A DNA stretch of 64,000 bases. It comes from Bradyrhizobium sp. AT1 (GTDB taxonomy: Bacteria; Pseudomonadota; Alphaproteobacteria; Rhizobiales; Xanthobacteraceae). This document shows, one piece after another, positions 48,775 to 57,837 of the stretch. The stretch lies in assembly GCF_001590795.1 (NCBI RefSeq), contig NZ_JXDL01000001.1:4468237-4532236 (forward strand), read 5' to 3'. Position 1 is the stretch's first letter. Each line of letters begins with the position of its first letter. Position numbers and translations under genes: made by a program. The notes under the pieces were generated by a model. The model searched no databases. It was not told the DNA's origin and saw nothing but the letters and a program-made list of their open reading frames with translations.

Positions 48775-50142
48775 TCACAAACCTTCAGGCACCGCCTGGT
48801 CCCGGCCGATGAAGGCGCCCTGTTGTTTCAACGTTTCCTGCAACTTTTCAATGGGGATTTCGCGCGGGATCCGGTTTCCGGAGAGCGCCAGCGCGGCGGC
48901 GGAACCGGCAGCCTCCCCCATCGCAAAACAGGCACCGGAGACCCGCGCCGCCGACTGGCCCTCATGGGTCATGGAGGCGCAGCGGCCGGCGACCAGCAGA
49001 TTGTCGACCCCATCAGGCACCAGCATCCGGTAGGGCAACTCGTTATAGCCACGCGATTCCGGGATCGGCGGGAAGGTGAAGACGACATCGCCGGGAACAT
49101 GGGCCTCGATTGGCCAGCCATTGACGCCGATGGAATCCGTAAACGAGGCACAGCCGAGCACGTCCTCGCCGCTGAGCTGGTAGCCGCCCGTGATGCGGCG
49201 GGTCTCGCGGATGCCGAGCTGCGGCGGCAAATCGACGATGTAGGACTTTTCAAAGCCCGGCACCGTGCTGCGCAAAAACTCGTAGGCGGCGAGCGCCTGC
49301 TTGCGGCCCTCGATCTCGCCGCGGGTGAGATCGTCGGGCTCGACGCCGTTGATGGCGTAGCCGTCCTCGCGCGCGACTTGGGTGAAGTTGACCCGCCATT
49401 CGATGCCGGATTTCTGCGGCCGCACGATCGCGCTTTTCCGAGGAAATTTGTGGGTGCCGGCCGCGGTCGCCTTCTCCATCAATTGCGGGATGGTACGCCA
49501 GGCGTCACCCGCCTTGGCGGGATCGATGCCGTTGAGACGCAGCATCATGGAGGGATAGAGCGGATGGCCGTGTTCGTCGCCGATCTCGAACGGCGCGCCG
49601 GCCCACACCGCGAGGTCGCCGTCGCCGGAGCAGTCGATGAAGATCTCCGATCGCACCGCTTGGCGGCCGGCCTTGGTCTCGACGAGCAGCACGTCGATAC
49701 GGCTGTTGTCGCCCATCACGACGCCGGCGCCGAGCGCGTGAAAGAGGATGTGAACCCTGTGGCTGGCGAGCAGCTCGTCGGCCGCGATCTTGTAGGCGGC
49801 GGTGTCGTAGGCCTGGGCGAACACCTTGCCGAGGATCAGATGCGGCGTGTTGAGGCCACCCAGCCGATCGATCCGCGCCAGCAGCTCGGACGCCATGCCC
49901 TGTACGAGCCGCCGGTGCTCGCCATGGACATTGCCATGCAGCCCGCAGAAATTGGTGACGCCGGCCGCCGTTCCCATGCCGCCGAGAAAGCCATAGCGCT
50001 CGATCAGCAGCGTCTTCCGTCCGGCCCGCGCAGCTGAGGCCGCCGCGACGATGCCGGCGGGACCGCCGCCGAGCACGACGACTTCATATTCGCCGTAGAG
50101 CGGCACCTGGCGTGCCGGTTCTTCGATCGTCGTGGCCCGCAT
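48775..50142 (-). CDS. FAD-dependent oxidoreductase
   Basis: 455-aa flavoprotein of the FAD_oxidored (PF12831-like) group. N-terminal YEVVVLGGGPAGIVAAASAA with RKTLLIERYGFLGG binds FAD; DCSGDGDLAVWAG and LLVAGRCASMTHEGQSAARV are the later family motifs. Related proteins reduce or dehydrogenate organic acids and sugars, but the substrate is unknown. First gene of a four-gene operon (oxidoreductase, binding protein, ATPase, permease); the start is divergent from the LysR gene, so LysR control is likely. Confidence 0.87.
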   Translation of the reverse strand: MRATTIEEPARQVPLYGEYEVVVLGGGPAGIVAAASAARAGRKTLLIERYGFLGGMGTAAGVTNFCGLHGNVHGEHRRLVQGMASELLARIDRLGGLNTPHLILGKVFAQAYDTAAYKIAADELLASHRVHILFHALGAGVVMGDNSRIDVLLVETKAGRQAVRSEIFIDCSGDGDLAVWAGAPFEIGDEHGHPLYPSMMLRLNGIDPAKAGDAWRTIPQLMEKATAAGTHKFPRKSAIVRPQKSGIEWRVNFTQVAREDGYAINGVEPDDLTRGEIEGRKQALAAYEFLRSTVPGFEKSYIVDLPPQLGIRETRRITGGYQLSGEDVLGCASFTDSIGVNGWPIEAHVPGDVVFTFPPIPESRGYNELPYRMLVPDGVDNLLVAGRCASMTHEGQSAARVSGACFAMGEAAGSAAALALSGNRIPREIPIEKLQETLKQQGAFIGRDQAVPEGL

Positions 50143-50253
50143 GGCGCGTCCCTTCCCGGATTTCCTTTGCTTGGGGCGACTATGAATTAACGCGCCGCGA
50201 GCTACAATCCACCAAAATACGCGATCAGCTTACGCGAATCGAGAAAGGTCGAG

Positions 50254-51138
50254 ATGGACATCCTGGTGAACCTGCAGGCCTTCCTCGCCACCGCGGATGC
50301 GGCCGGCTTCTCCGCCGCGGCGCGAAAGCTTGACGTCTCGACCTCGGTGGTCGCCAAGCGCGTCACGCAGCTGGAGGCGCGGATCGGCACGCAGCTGTTT
50401 CACCGCTCGACCCGGCAATTGCGGCTGACCGAAGCCGGACAGCGCTATGTGCATCGCGCACGCGGCGTGGTGACTGACGCCACCGATCTGCTCTCGCGCA
50501 TGGGCGAGAAGGGCCACGATCTCGTCGATCACCTCCGCATCAAGGCCCCGACCTCGCTGACGGTGGCACGCCTCGCCGATGCCTTCAGCGCGTTCCAGAC
50601 CCAGAACCCGAAGCTCAAGCTCGATATCGTGCTGATCGATCGGCCGGTCGATCCGGTGACCGAAGGCTTTGACATCGCCATCGGCGCTTTTCCGCATTCG
50701 TTCGGCGGCGTGGTCGATGAGCCGCTGTGCGCGCTGAAGCGGTTGCTCTGCGCCTCGCCGGCCTATTTGAAGAAACACGGTACGCCAAAGCATCCGCGCG
50801 ATCTGGTCGAGCATCGCTGCCTCAGCTTCCTGCCGACCGGACCCGAGTGGGTCTTCGACGGACCGCGCGGCCGCATCAGCATCCAGGTCAGCCCGCTGCT
50901 CTCCTCCAACGAAGGCCACGTGCTGGCGCGCAGCGCCATCGCCGGCAACGGCATCGCGCTGATCTCGCATTACCTCGTGGCGGATGCGCTGCGCGACGGC
51001 ATGCTGAAGCCGGTGCTGCGCGACTTTCCGATTCCGGAGCTATGGGTAAAAGCCGCGATCCCCGAACGGCGGCGCAATGCGGCTGCAGTGCAGGCGCTGC
51101 TGACACTGCTGAGAACGTCGCTGGCGCCGTCGCTGTAG
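50254..51138 (+). CDS. LysR-family transcriptional regulator
   Basis: 294-aa regulator. N-terminal helix-turn-helix AFLATADAAGFSAAARKLDV and VVAKRVTQLEARIGTQLFHR, then a LysR effector-binding domain (DIVLIDRPVDPVTEGFDIAI; LLCASPAYLKKHGTP). Divergent from the FAD oxidoreductase operon with 111 bases between starts, the usual LysR arrangement. Effector unknown. Confidence 0.92.
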   Translation: MDILVNLQAFLATADAAGFSAAARKLDVSTSVVAKRVTQLEARIGTQLFHRSTRQLRLTEAGQRYVHRARGVVTDATDLLSRMGEKGHDLVDHLRIKAPTSLTVARLADAFSAFQTQNPKLKLDIVLIDRPVDPVTEGFDIAIGAFPHSFGGVVDEPLCALKRLLCASPAYLKKHGTPKHPRDLVEHRCLSFLPTGPEWVFDGPRGRISIQVSPLLSSNEGHVLARSAIAGNGIALISHYLVADALRDGMLKPVLRDFPIPELWVKAAIPERRRNAAAVQALLTLLRTSLAPSL

Positions 51139-51149
51139 ATGGCGGTGCC

Positions 51150-51219
51150 GTAGCCCGCATGCAGCGCAGCGGAATGCGGGGACCTGGTCCCGGATTGCGC
51201 TTCGCTCCATCCGGGCTAC
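51150..51219. repeat. Inverted repeat, family B, copy 2
   Basis: Starts GTAGCCCGCATGCAGCGCAG and ends CGCTCCATCCGGGCTAC. Its right arm is identical to that of the repeat at 6993-7078 over about 25 bases; the left arm is diverged. Follows the LysR gene. Confidence 0.7.
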
Positions 51220-51273
51220 AGGCCTGGCGCAAGATGGTTGCTTGGGAATGGCGAACCTGAGAGAAGGGCCGCC

Positions 51274-51546
51274 ATGGATTCGATCGTCGTGAAATTCGCC
51301 CTGCCTGCCCTCGCCGCTCTCGCGATCTCAACCGCTCCGGCCGCGGCCGTTGAGCAAAACTGCCGCTTCATCCAGGCCAAGCCGGAGCGCGAGGCCTGCT
51401 ACAAGCGTCAGGAGGACGAGCTGGCAGCGAAACACAAGCCGGCACCTGCCGCGGCCGAGAACAACACACTCGAGACGCTGCGCCAGATGCGGCAGGACGA
51501 CGATGCCGTCTATCGCAGCATCAACAACATCTGCCGCGGCTGCTGA
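51274..51546 (+). CDS. Small exported protein
   Basis: 90-aa product with a signal peptide (KFALPALAALAISTAPAAA). The mature part is charged and helical (CRFIQAKPEREACYKRQEDE; TLETLRQMRQDDDAVYRSIN) and has two pairs of cysteines, the last pair in CRGC at the C-terminus. GAAGGGCC precedes ATG 51274. Function unknown. Confidence 0.75.
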   Translation: MDSIVVKFALPALAALAISTAPAAAVEQNCRFIQAKPEREACYKRQEDELAAKHKPAPAAAENNTLETLRQMRQDDDAVYRSINNICRGC

Positions 51547-51549
51547 CGT

Positions 51550-52353
51550 TCAGCCCTTCGCACCGCCCCACCTACCTGCCCGCTTCTCGGCGAACGAGGC
51601 CAGTCCCTCCGCGGCTTCCGCGCTCTGCCGCTTCAGCGAATGCAGCTGCACGAGCCGCGTATACGCCGCGTCGTCCACCGCCATGCCGCCGAACGAGCTC
51701 TCCAGCGCAAGCTTTTTGGTCTCGGCCATCGCCTCCGGCCCGTTGGCGAGCAGTTGCTCGACCACCTTGGCGCCTGCGGATTCGAGACCGGCGAGCGGCA
51801 CCACCTCGTGGACGAGGCCGATGCGGCGGGCATCTTCGGCACCAAAACGTTCGCCCGTAAGCGCATAGCGGCGGACCTGGCGCACGCCGATGGCATCGCA
51901 GAGCTGCGGGATGATGATCGCGGCCGTCAGGCCCCAGCGCACCTCGGTGATGGAGAACAGCGCGTTGTCCGCGGCGATGACGACATCGCAGGCCGCAATC
52001 ACGCCGGTGCCGCCGCCGAAGCAGCCGCCCTGTACCAAGGCCACGGTCGGGATCGGCAGCGTGTTGAGCCGCTGCACGGCTTCGAAGGTAGCACGGGATG
52101 CCGCCTCGTTGGCCTCTGCCGATTGCGGCCGTACGCCGTTGATCCATTTGAGGTCCGCCCCCGCCTGGAAGTGCTTGCCGTTGCCGCGGAGCACGACAAC
52201 GCGCAGGTGGGGCTTCTTCCCCAGCTCGTCCATGGCCGCGAGCACGCCCGCGATCAGCGCGCCGTCATAGGCGTTGTTGACCTCCGGCCGGTTCAATGTG
52301 ACGGTTGCAACCCCACGCTCATCGAGGCTCCACAGGACGGGGCTGGCAGTCAT
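51550..52353 (-). CDS. Enoyl-CoA hydratase/isomerase
   Basis: 267-aa crotonase-fold enzyme. ADLKWI and GGCFGGGTGVIAACDVVIAA provide the oxyanion hole, ALFSITEVRWGLTAAIIIPQ is the active-site helix. The catalytic Glu pair of classical hydratases is only partly matched, so it may act as an isomerase, hydratase or lyase on an acyl-CoA. GGAGGGA precedes ATG 52353. Single gene. Confidence 0.88.
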   Translation of the reverse strand: MTASPVLWSLDERGVATVTLNRPEVNNAYDGALIAGVLAAMDELGKKPHLRVVVLRGNGKHFQAGADLKWINGVRPQSAEANEAASRATFEAVQRLNTLPIPTVALVQGGCFGGGTGVIAACDVVIAADNALFSITEVRWGLTAAIIIPQLCDAIGVRQVRRYALTGERFGAEDARRIGLVHEVVPLAGLESAGAKVVEQLLANGPEAMAETKKLALESSFGGMAVDDAAYTRLVQLHSLKRQSAEAAEGLASFAEKRAGRWGGAKG

Positions 52354-52507
52354 CGGCGATCCCTCCGCTTCGTTGTTGGCTTGCACTATGGCCGAGGCGG
52401 CACATCCCGATCCATATCTTTCCAGCGTGGGGCGGTCGCGTCCATCGCATGGCGGCTTGTGTCATGGTGACGCCGGGCGGCACCACGGGATCAGGGACAG
52501 GAAATAT

Positions 52508-53482
52508 ATGCGCATCTGCATTTTCGGCGCGGGCGCCGTCGGCAGCCATATTGCGGTCCGGCTGGCGCGGGCCGGCCATGACGTTTCATGCGTGATGCGG
52601 GGGGCGCATCTGGAGGCGGCGCGCGCGGCCGGCCTCAGGCTGCGCGTCGGCGATTCCGAGGTCAGCGCCAAGGTGAACGCATCGGGCGATCCGGCCCAGC
52701 TCGGCCCGCAGGACGTCGTGATCTCCACACTCAAGGCGACGGCGCTGCCGGGACTGGTTTCCAGCATCAAACCGCTGCTGCAGGACGACACCGCGATCGT
52801 GTTCGCGCAGAACGGCATTCCCTGGTGGTACGGGATCGGCCTGCCGCCGCGGCACCCGACGCCGCCGGACATCTCCTTTCTCGACCCCGGCGGACGCCTG
52901 CGCGCCTGCATCCCGAAGGAGCGGATCATCGGCGGCGTCGTGTTCTCCTCCAACGAGGTGACCGCCCCCGGCGTGGTGCAGAACCTGACCCCGGATCGCA
53001 ACCGCCTGCTGATCGGCGAGTGCGACGATCGCAATTGCGAGCGGATCACCAAGCTCCGCAACGTCTTCAACGACGCACGGCTGGAATCCCCGCCGGTGGC
53101 CGAGATCCGCGAGGCGATCTGGTCAAAGCTGCTGACCAACATGTCGCTCTCGGTGCTGTGCCTGCTGACCGGCCAGACCGCGCGCGGCGTGCGCGACGAC
53201 CCTGCTTTCGCCGAGGTCATCCCGCGCATGCTGAACGAGGCCAACGACATCGCCCAGCATTTCATCCCCGAGGTCAAGCGCGTGACGCGCAGCGGCCCTG
53301 CCCCCAACCACAAACCGTCGCTGCTGCAGGATTACGAGCTCGGCCGCGCCATGGAGATCGACGTGCTGGTGAAAGCGCCCGCCGCCTTCGCCCGCACCGC
53401 CGGCCTGTCGACGCCAACACTTGACTTGATCGCCGCACTCGCGATCCAGAAGGCGCGCGACAAGGGGCTCTATTCGGCCTGA
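52508..53482 (+). CDS. 2-dehydropantoate 2-reductase family protein (ApbA/PanE)
   Basis: 324-aa NADPH-dependent reductase. RICIFGAGAVGSHIAVRLAR is the Rossmann motif, TLKATALPGLVSSIKPLL and FAQNGIPWWYG follow, and WSKLLTNMSLSVLCLLTGQT near residue 200 carries the catalytic Lys. The C-terminal domain ends with SLLQDYELGRAMEIDVLVKA. The fold is certain; pantoate synthesis is not, since other 2-oxoacids are used by relatives. ATG 52508 has AGGAAATAT upstream. Convergent with the hydrolase gene by three bases. Confidence 0.9.
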   Translation: MRICIFGAGAVGSHIAVRLARAGHDVSCVMRGAHLEAARAAGLRLRVGDSEVSAKVNASGDPAQLGPQDVVISTLKATALPGLVSSIKPLLQDDTAIVFAQNGIPWWYGIGLPPRHPTPPDISFLDPGGRLRACIPKERIIGGVVFSSNEVTAPGVVQNLTPDRNRLLIGECDDRNCERITKLRNVFNDARLESPPVAEIREAIWSKLLTNMSLSVLCLLTGQTARGVRDDPAFAEVIPRMLNEANDIAQHFIPEVKRVTRSGPAPNHKPSLLQDYELGRAMEIDVLVKAPAAFARTAGLSTPTLDLIAALAIQKARDKGLYSA

Positions 53483-53485
53483 ACG

Positions 53486-54160
53486 TCAGGCGAGTTGGTC
53501 GATCCAGGCCGCGAGCGTATCGAGCACTTCCGTGAGCGCCTCCTCGTTGCTGCGGCCGGACTTCTTCAGCACGGCGAAGGAGTGATCGCCGCCTTCGACT
53601 TCATGCAGCGTCGCCTGCGCACCAAGCGAGGCGATGACAGGCTTGAGATGCCCGAGATCGGCGAGCTCGTCGCGCGTGCCCTGCAGGAACAGCATGGGGA
53701 TGGTGATACCGGCGAGGTGCTCGGCCCGCTCGGACGAAGGCTTCTTGGCGGCATGCAAGGGGAAGCCGAGGAAGGCGAGGCCCTTCACACCTGGAAGCGG
53801 CGCCTTCGACTGCGCCTGCGAGGTCATGCGCCCGCCGAAGGATTTGCCGCCCGCGACGAGCGTCGCGCCGGGACATAGCCGCGCCGCCTCCGAGACGGCA
53901 GCGCGGACGGCCGCGTGCGCCACCGCCGGCTGGTCGGGACGCCCCTTCTTCTGTTCCATGTAGGGGAAATTGAAGCGGAACGTCGCGATGCCGCGGCCCG
54001 CGAGACCGATTGCAGTCTTCTCCATGAAGGCATGCCGCATGTCGGCGCCGGCACCATGCGCCAGAACGTAGCAGGCACGCGCCTTGCCCGGCTGCGTCAG
54101 GATGGCCGAGACCGTCCCGATGCGCTCGATGTCGAGCTTGAGTTCGCGCGCCTGGGTCAA
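53486..54160 (-). CDS. Alpha/beta hydrolase, KANL3/Tex30-like
   Basis: 224-aa hydrolase. YVLAHGAGADMRHAFMEKTA is the oxyanion region, GGKSFGGRM holds the nucleophile Ser, TRDELAD supplies the acid, and GGDHSFAV the His. It matches the Tex30/KANL3 group of small hydrolases of unknown substrate. Start is TTG at 54160 with no strong ribosome site; the signal is therefore uncertain by a few codons. Confidence 0.85.
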   Translation of the reverse strand: MTQARELKLDIERIGTVSAILTQPGKARACYVLAHGAGADMRHAFMEKTAIGLAGRGIATFRFNFPYMEQKKGRPDQPAVAHAAVRAAVSEAARLCPGATLVAGGKSFGGRMTSQAQSKAPLPGVKGLAFLGFPLHAAKKPSSERAEHLAGITIPMLFLQGTRDELADLGHLKPVIASLGAQATLHEVEGGDHSFAVLKKSGRSNEEALTEVLDTLAAWIDQLA

Positions 54161-54271
54161 GACTGAATGTTCCCGATGAGCCCCCGCAATGCTACCTGCG
54201 GGACCGCGATCTGAAAACAGGAGACCTCGCGCTTGTCCCCGGCATGCGCGCGGCCTGCGCGAACGCCGGCC

Positions 54272-55828
54272 CTAGCTGACCCGCCGTTCCCGCCCTTCCC
54301 AGAACGGCCGGCGCAGCTCGCGCTTCAGCACCTTGCCGGCGCCCGACAGCGGCAGCGGGGTCTCGGTGATCTCGATGCTGCGGGGGCACTTGTAGCCGGC
54401 GATCAGCGTCTTCGTGAACTCGATCAGCTCGCCGGACGAGACCTCCACCCCGCCGCGCTTGACCACGACGGCATGAACCTGCTCTCCCCATTGCTCGTTG
54501 GGAACTCCGATGACCGCGCATTGCAGCACCGAGGGGTGCTGCGCCAGCGCGTTCTCGACCTCGACCGAGTACACATTCTCGCCGCCCGAGATGATCATGT
54601 CCTTGACGCGGTCGACGACGTAGATGAAGCCGTCCTCGTCCATGTAGCCGCCATCACCGGTATGCATCCAGCCGTCGACCACGGCCCGCGCGGTCTCCTC
54701 CGGCCGCTCCCAATAGCCCATCATCACGGTGTCGCCGCGCACCACGATCTCGCCGACCGCACCCGCCGGCACGGGCTGGTCATTCTCGTCGACGATCCGC
54801 ACCTCGCAGCCGAGCGTGGCGCGGCCGGCACCGCGATGGCGGCCCTTCCTGCGCCCTTCCCCGACATGCTCGTCGGCGTGCAGCAGCGTCGCGATCGGCG
54901 ACAATTCGGTCATGCCGTAAGCCTGCGTGAAGCGCACATGCGGCAATGCGCGCGCGGCACGGTCGAGCACCGCCTCGCTGATCGGCGAGGCCCCGTAGAT
55001 GATGTTCTTGAGCGGCGACAAATCGTAGTTTCCAATCGCCGGGTGATCGACGAACATCTGGATCATCGTGGGCACCAGCAGCACGTCGGTGACGCGCTCG
55101 TTCTGCATCGCGGCCATCACGCCTTCGGGCGTGAAGCCCTGAACGATCACGTTGGAGCCGCCTGAGAGCAGCAGGGAATACATCGCCGCCCCGTTGGCGA
55201 GATGAAACATCGGCGCAGCGTGCAGATAGATCGCACTCCCCGGAAACAGCCCTTCGCCGAGAGCGTTGAGCGCGTTGGCCATCAGATTCTGGTGGCTGAG
55301 CATCACGCCCTTCGAACGTCCGGTGGTCCCGCCGGTGTAGAAAATGCCGGCGAGATCATCGCCCTTGCGCATGGCATCGGCGACCGGAGCGCTGCCCGCG
55401 ACCAGATCCTCGTAGCTCTCCATTCCGGCCGGCACCTCGCCGTCGTCGGCGTAGATCAGCTTGAGCCCCGGAATGGCGCCGGCGAGTTGCGTGCCAACCT
55501 GCGCAAAGGCCTTGTCGACGAGCAGAACCGAGGCACGGCAGTCGCGCAGCGCGTCCTCGTTTTCCAGCGCGCTCCAGCGGATGTTGAGCGGCACGATCAC
55601 GCCGCCCGCCCAGCCGGTCGCCAGATAGAGCTCTAGATAGCGATCCGAGTTGAACGACAGGATCGCGACACGATCGCCGTCCTGGACGCCGAGCGTCCGC
55701 AGGCCACCGGCCAATCTCGCGACGCGCTCGCCGATTTCCGCCCAGCTGCGCCGCCGCTGCCCGTAGACGGTGGCGAGCCCGTTCGGGTTGATCTGCAGCG
55801 CGCGCCGCAGTCCATGCGTGATGTTCAT
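54272..55828 (-). CDS. Acyl-CoA ligase (AMP-binding)
   Basis: 518-aa acyl-adenylate ligase. IFYTGGTTGRSKGVMLSHQN is the P-loop, TQAYGMTELSPIATL the A5 motif, DGWMHTGDGGYMDEDGFIYV and DRVKDMIISGGENVYSVEVE the later motifs, and SGAGKVLKRELR the catalytic lysine region. It activates a fatty or aromatic acid as the CoA ester. Co-transcribed downstream of the TetR gene (ATGA overlap). Divergent from the degradation genes at 56651-60707, whose substrate it probably supplies. Confidence 0.91.
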   Translation of the reverse strand: MNITHGLRRALQINPNGLATVYGQRRRSWAEIGERVARLAGGLRTLGVQDGDRVAILSFNSDRYLELYLATGWAGGVIVPLNIRWSALENEDALRDCRASVLLVDKAFAQVGTQLAGAIPGLKLIYADDGEVPAGMESYEDLVAGSAPVADAMRKGDDLAGIFYTGGTTGRSKGVMLSHQNLMANALNALGEGLFPGSAIYLHAAPMFHLANGAAMYSLLLSGGSNVIVQGFTPEGVMAAMQNERVTDVLLVPTMIQMFVDHPAIGNYDLSPLKNIIYGASPISEAVLDRAARALPHVRFTQAYGMTELSPIATLLHADEHVGEGRRKGRHRGAGRATLGCEVRIVDENDQPVPAGAVGEIVVRGDTVMMGYWERPEETARAVVDGWMHTGDGGYMDEDGFIYVVDRVKDMIISGGENVYSVEVENALAQHPSVLQCAVIGVPNEQWGEQVHAVVVKRGGVEVSSGELIEFTKTLIAGYKCPRSIEITETPLPLSGAGKVLKRELRRPFWEGRERRVS

Positions 55829-56589
55829 CGCGGTCCTCCTGTACGCTTCTTCCCTGATGTTGCGCGTCCTGAGTTGCGCCGTTGCGGCGCCCTCGGCGTC
55901 TTGTTTGTTATCTGCTGCCGGCTCTCGCTCGCCAGACCTTCCGTCAGGCGAACCGTGAACTCGTCGGCGATTTCGGTCGGCGACAGCTCACCGTCGCGGC
56001 GATACCAATGGCCGATCCAATTGAGCGCGCCCGCGATGGCGAAGGCTGCGAGCTTGGGATCGCAGGGCCTGATCGAGCCGTCCGCCGTGCCTGCGGCAAT
56101 GTATCGCCGGAAGGTGGCGTCGATCCGCTTCTTGGCGGTGCGCGCGACAGCGGCGTTGCGCTCGGTCAGGTCTCGCAGATCGAACCGCACGAGGCTCGCC
56201 CCGAAATCGGTCGCCATCAGCGCGGCATAGGCGTGCACCAGCTTACGCAGCTTGGCGAGGCCGGAGCCGCCGCCGGCGTTGATCTCCGTGATCACGCTGT
56301 CGACGAGCTCGGCGCCCATCGACCAGCATTCGAACAGGATCTCGTCCTTGCCCCGGAAGTAATTGTACAGCGCGGGCTTGGTGATGTTCAGCCGCTCGGC
56401 GACCTCGTTCAGCGTCACGCGATGATAACCCTGCTCCAGGAACAGCTGGACGGCGGCGCGCAGCACCGCCTCGCGCTTTTCGTCGCGAGCGCGGCGGCGG
56501 CTCTCGAACGGCAGCCAGGGCGAAGACGGCGACGAGGAAGGAGCGGGCGGCGCTGAATCCATGTGGGATCGGTTGACTCTGGAGGACAT
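55825..56589 (-). CDS. TetR-family regulator of acyl-CoA cluster
   Basis: 254-aa regulator. N-terminal extension rich in Ser/Pro, then HTH: REAVLRAAVQLFLEQGYHRV and TLNEVAERLNITKPALYNYF. C-terminal ligand domain about 150 residues. Relatives in the FadR/PsrA-like group respond to acyl-CoA; ligand unknown here. ATG 56589 or 56562 are both possible. Overlaps the ligase start (ATGA). Faces the thiolase-like gene, with a perfect palindrome between the starts. Confidence 0.9.
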   Translation of the reverse strand: MSSRVNRSHMDSAPPAPSSSPSSPWLPFESRRRARDEKREAVLRAAVQLFLEQGYHRVTLNEVAERLNITKPALYNYFRGKDEILFECWSMGAELVDSVITEINAGGGSGLAKLRKLVHAYAALMATDFGASLVRFDLRDLTERNAAVARTAKKRIDATFRRYIAAGTADGSIRPCDPKLAAFAIAGALNWIGHWYRRDGELSPTEIADEFTVRLTEGLASESRQQITNKTPRAPQRRNSGRATSGKKRTGGPR

Positions 56590-56600
56590 CGACCGATATG

Positions 56601-56633
56601 TTACCCATGGGTAAGAAAAAGTCCAATGGGTAA
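56601..56633. promoter_or_regulatory. Candidate TetR operator in divergent promoter
   Basis: TTACCCATGGGTAA (56601-56614) is a perfect 14-bp palindrome; a second partial copy CCAATGGGTAA (56623-56633) follows. It lies 12 bases before the tetR start and 37 bases before the thiolase-like start, so a repressor bound here would block both directions. Confidence 0.65.
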
Positions 56634-56650
56634 TTTATTTGGAGGAAGCG

Positions 56651-57832
56651 ATGTCTGACGTCATCGTCGCAGGGGTCGGCATGATCCCCTTCGCCAAGCC
56701 GGGTGCCAGCGCGCCCTACCACGAGATGGGAACGGAGGCCGTCAAGCTGGCGCTCGCGGATGCCGGTCTTGGTTACGACGAGGTCGAGCAGGCCTATGTC
56801 GGCTACGTCTACGGTGATTCCACCTGCGGGCAGCGCGCGCTCTACCCTGTCGGGATGACCGGCATCCCTATCGTCAACGTCAACAACAATTGCTCGACCG
56901 GCTCGACCGCGCTGTTCATGGCGCGGCAGATGATCGCGAGCGGCGCGCTGGATTGCGTGCTGGCGGTCGGCTTCGAGCAGATGAAGCCCGGCGCGCTCGG
57001 CAGCGTCTATACCGACCGCCCGAGCGCATTCGAGGAGTTCGACGCGGCCGCGGACGAGCTGATCGACGCGCCCGGCATTCCGCTGGCGCTGCGTTATTTC
57101 GGCGGGGCCGGGCTCAGCCACATGAAGAAATACGGCACCCCGCTCGACGCCTTCGCCAAGGTGCGCGCCAAGGCGAGCCGCCATGCCAAGAACAATCCGC
57201 TCGCACTCTTCCGCAAGGAAGTCACCGCGGATGATGTCATGAACGACCAGGTGATCTGGCCGGGCGTGATGACGCGCCTGATGGCGTGCCCGCCGACCTG
57301 CGGCGGCGCCGCGGCAGTGTTGGTGTCCGAGCGGTTCGCGGACAAGCATGGCATCGGCAAGCAGGTCCGCATCACGGCGCAGGCCATGACCACCGACACG
57401 CCCTCGACCTTCAAGGCCGGCGACATGATGCAGCTGGTCGGCTATGACATGGCAAAGGAGGCGGCAAGCCGGGTGTACGAGAGCGCCGGCATCGGGCCTG
57501 ACGATCTCGACGTGGTCGAGCTGCACGACTGTTTCGCCCACAACGAGCTCATCACCTACGAGGCGCTCGGCCTCTGCGGCGAGGGCGAGGCCGGCAAGTT
57601 CATCAATGACGGCGACAACACTTATGGCGGACGGATCGTGACCAATCCGTCCGGCGGATTGCTGTCGAAGGGACATCCGCTTGGCGCCACCGGGCTTGCG
57701 CAGTGCTACGAGCTGACGCGGCAGTTGCGCGGCACGGCAGGTGCCACGCAGGTCGAGGGCGCGAAGGTCGCACTCCAGCACAATCTGGGCCTCGGCGGCG
57801 CCTGCGTCGTCACCCTCTACAAGCGGCACTGA
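56651..57832 (+). CDS. Thiolase-like/lipid-transfer protein (SCP-x type)
   Basis: 393-aa thiolase-fold protein. NNNCSTGSTALFMARQMIAS holds the nucleophilic Cys, VELHDCFAHNELITYEALGL and SKGHPLGATGLAQCYELTRQ are the SCP-x thiolase motifs. It is expected to cleave a beta-ketoacyl-CoA (or transfer lipid). ATG 56651 follows GGAGGAAGCG. First gene of the five-gene unit thiolase, two hot-dog proteins, SDR, acyl-CoA dehydrogenase. Confidence 0.9.
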   Translation: MSDVIVAGVGMIPFAKPGASAPYHEMGTEAVKLALADAGLGYDEVEQAYVGYVYGDSTCGQRALYPVGMTGIPIVNVNNNCSTGSTALFMARQMIASGALDCVLAVGFEQMKPGALGSVYTDRPSAFEEFDAAADELIDAPGIPLALRYFGGAGLSHMKKYGTPLDAFAKVRAKASRHAKNNPLALFRKEVTADDVMNDQVIWPGVMTRLMACPPTCGGAAAVLVSERFADKHGIGKQVRITAQAMTTDTPSTFKAGDMMQLVGYDMAKEAASRVYESAGIGPDDLDVVELHDCFAHNELITYEALGLCGEGEAGKFINDGDNTYGGRIVTNPSGGLLSKGHPLGATGLAQCYELTRQLRGTAGATQVEGAKVALQHNLGLGGACVVTLYKRH

Positions 57833-57837
57833 CGTCC

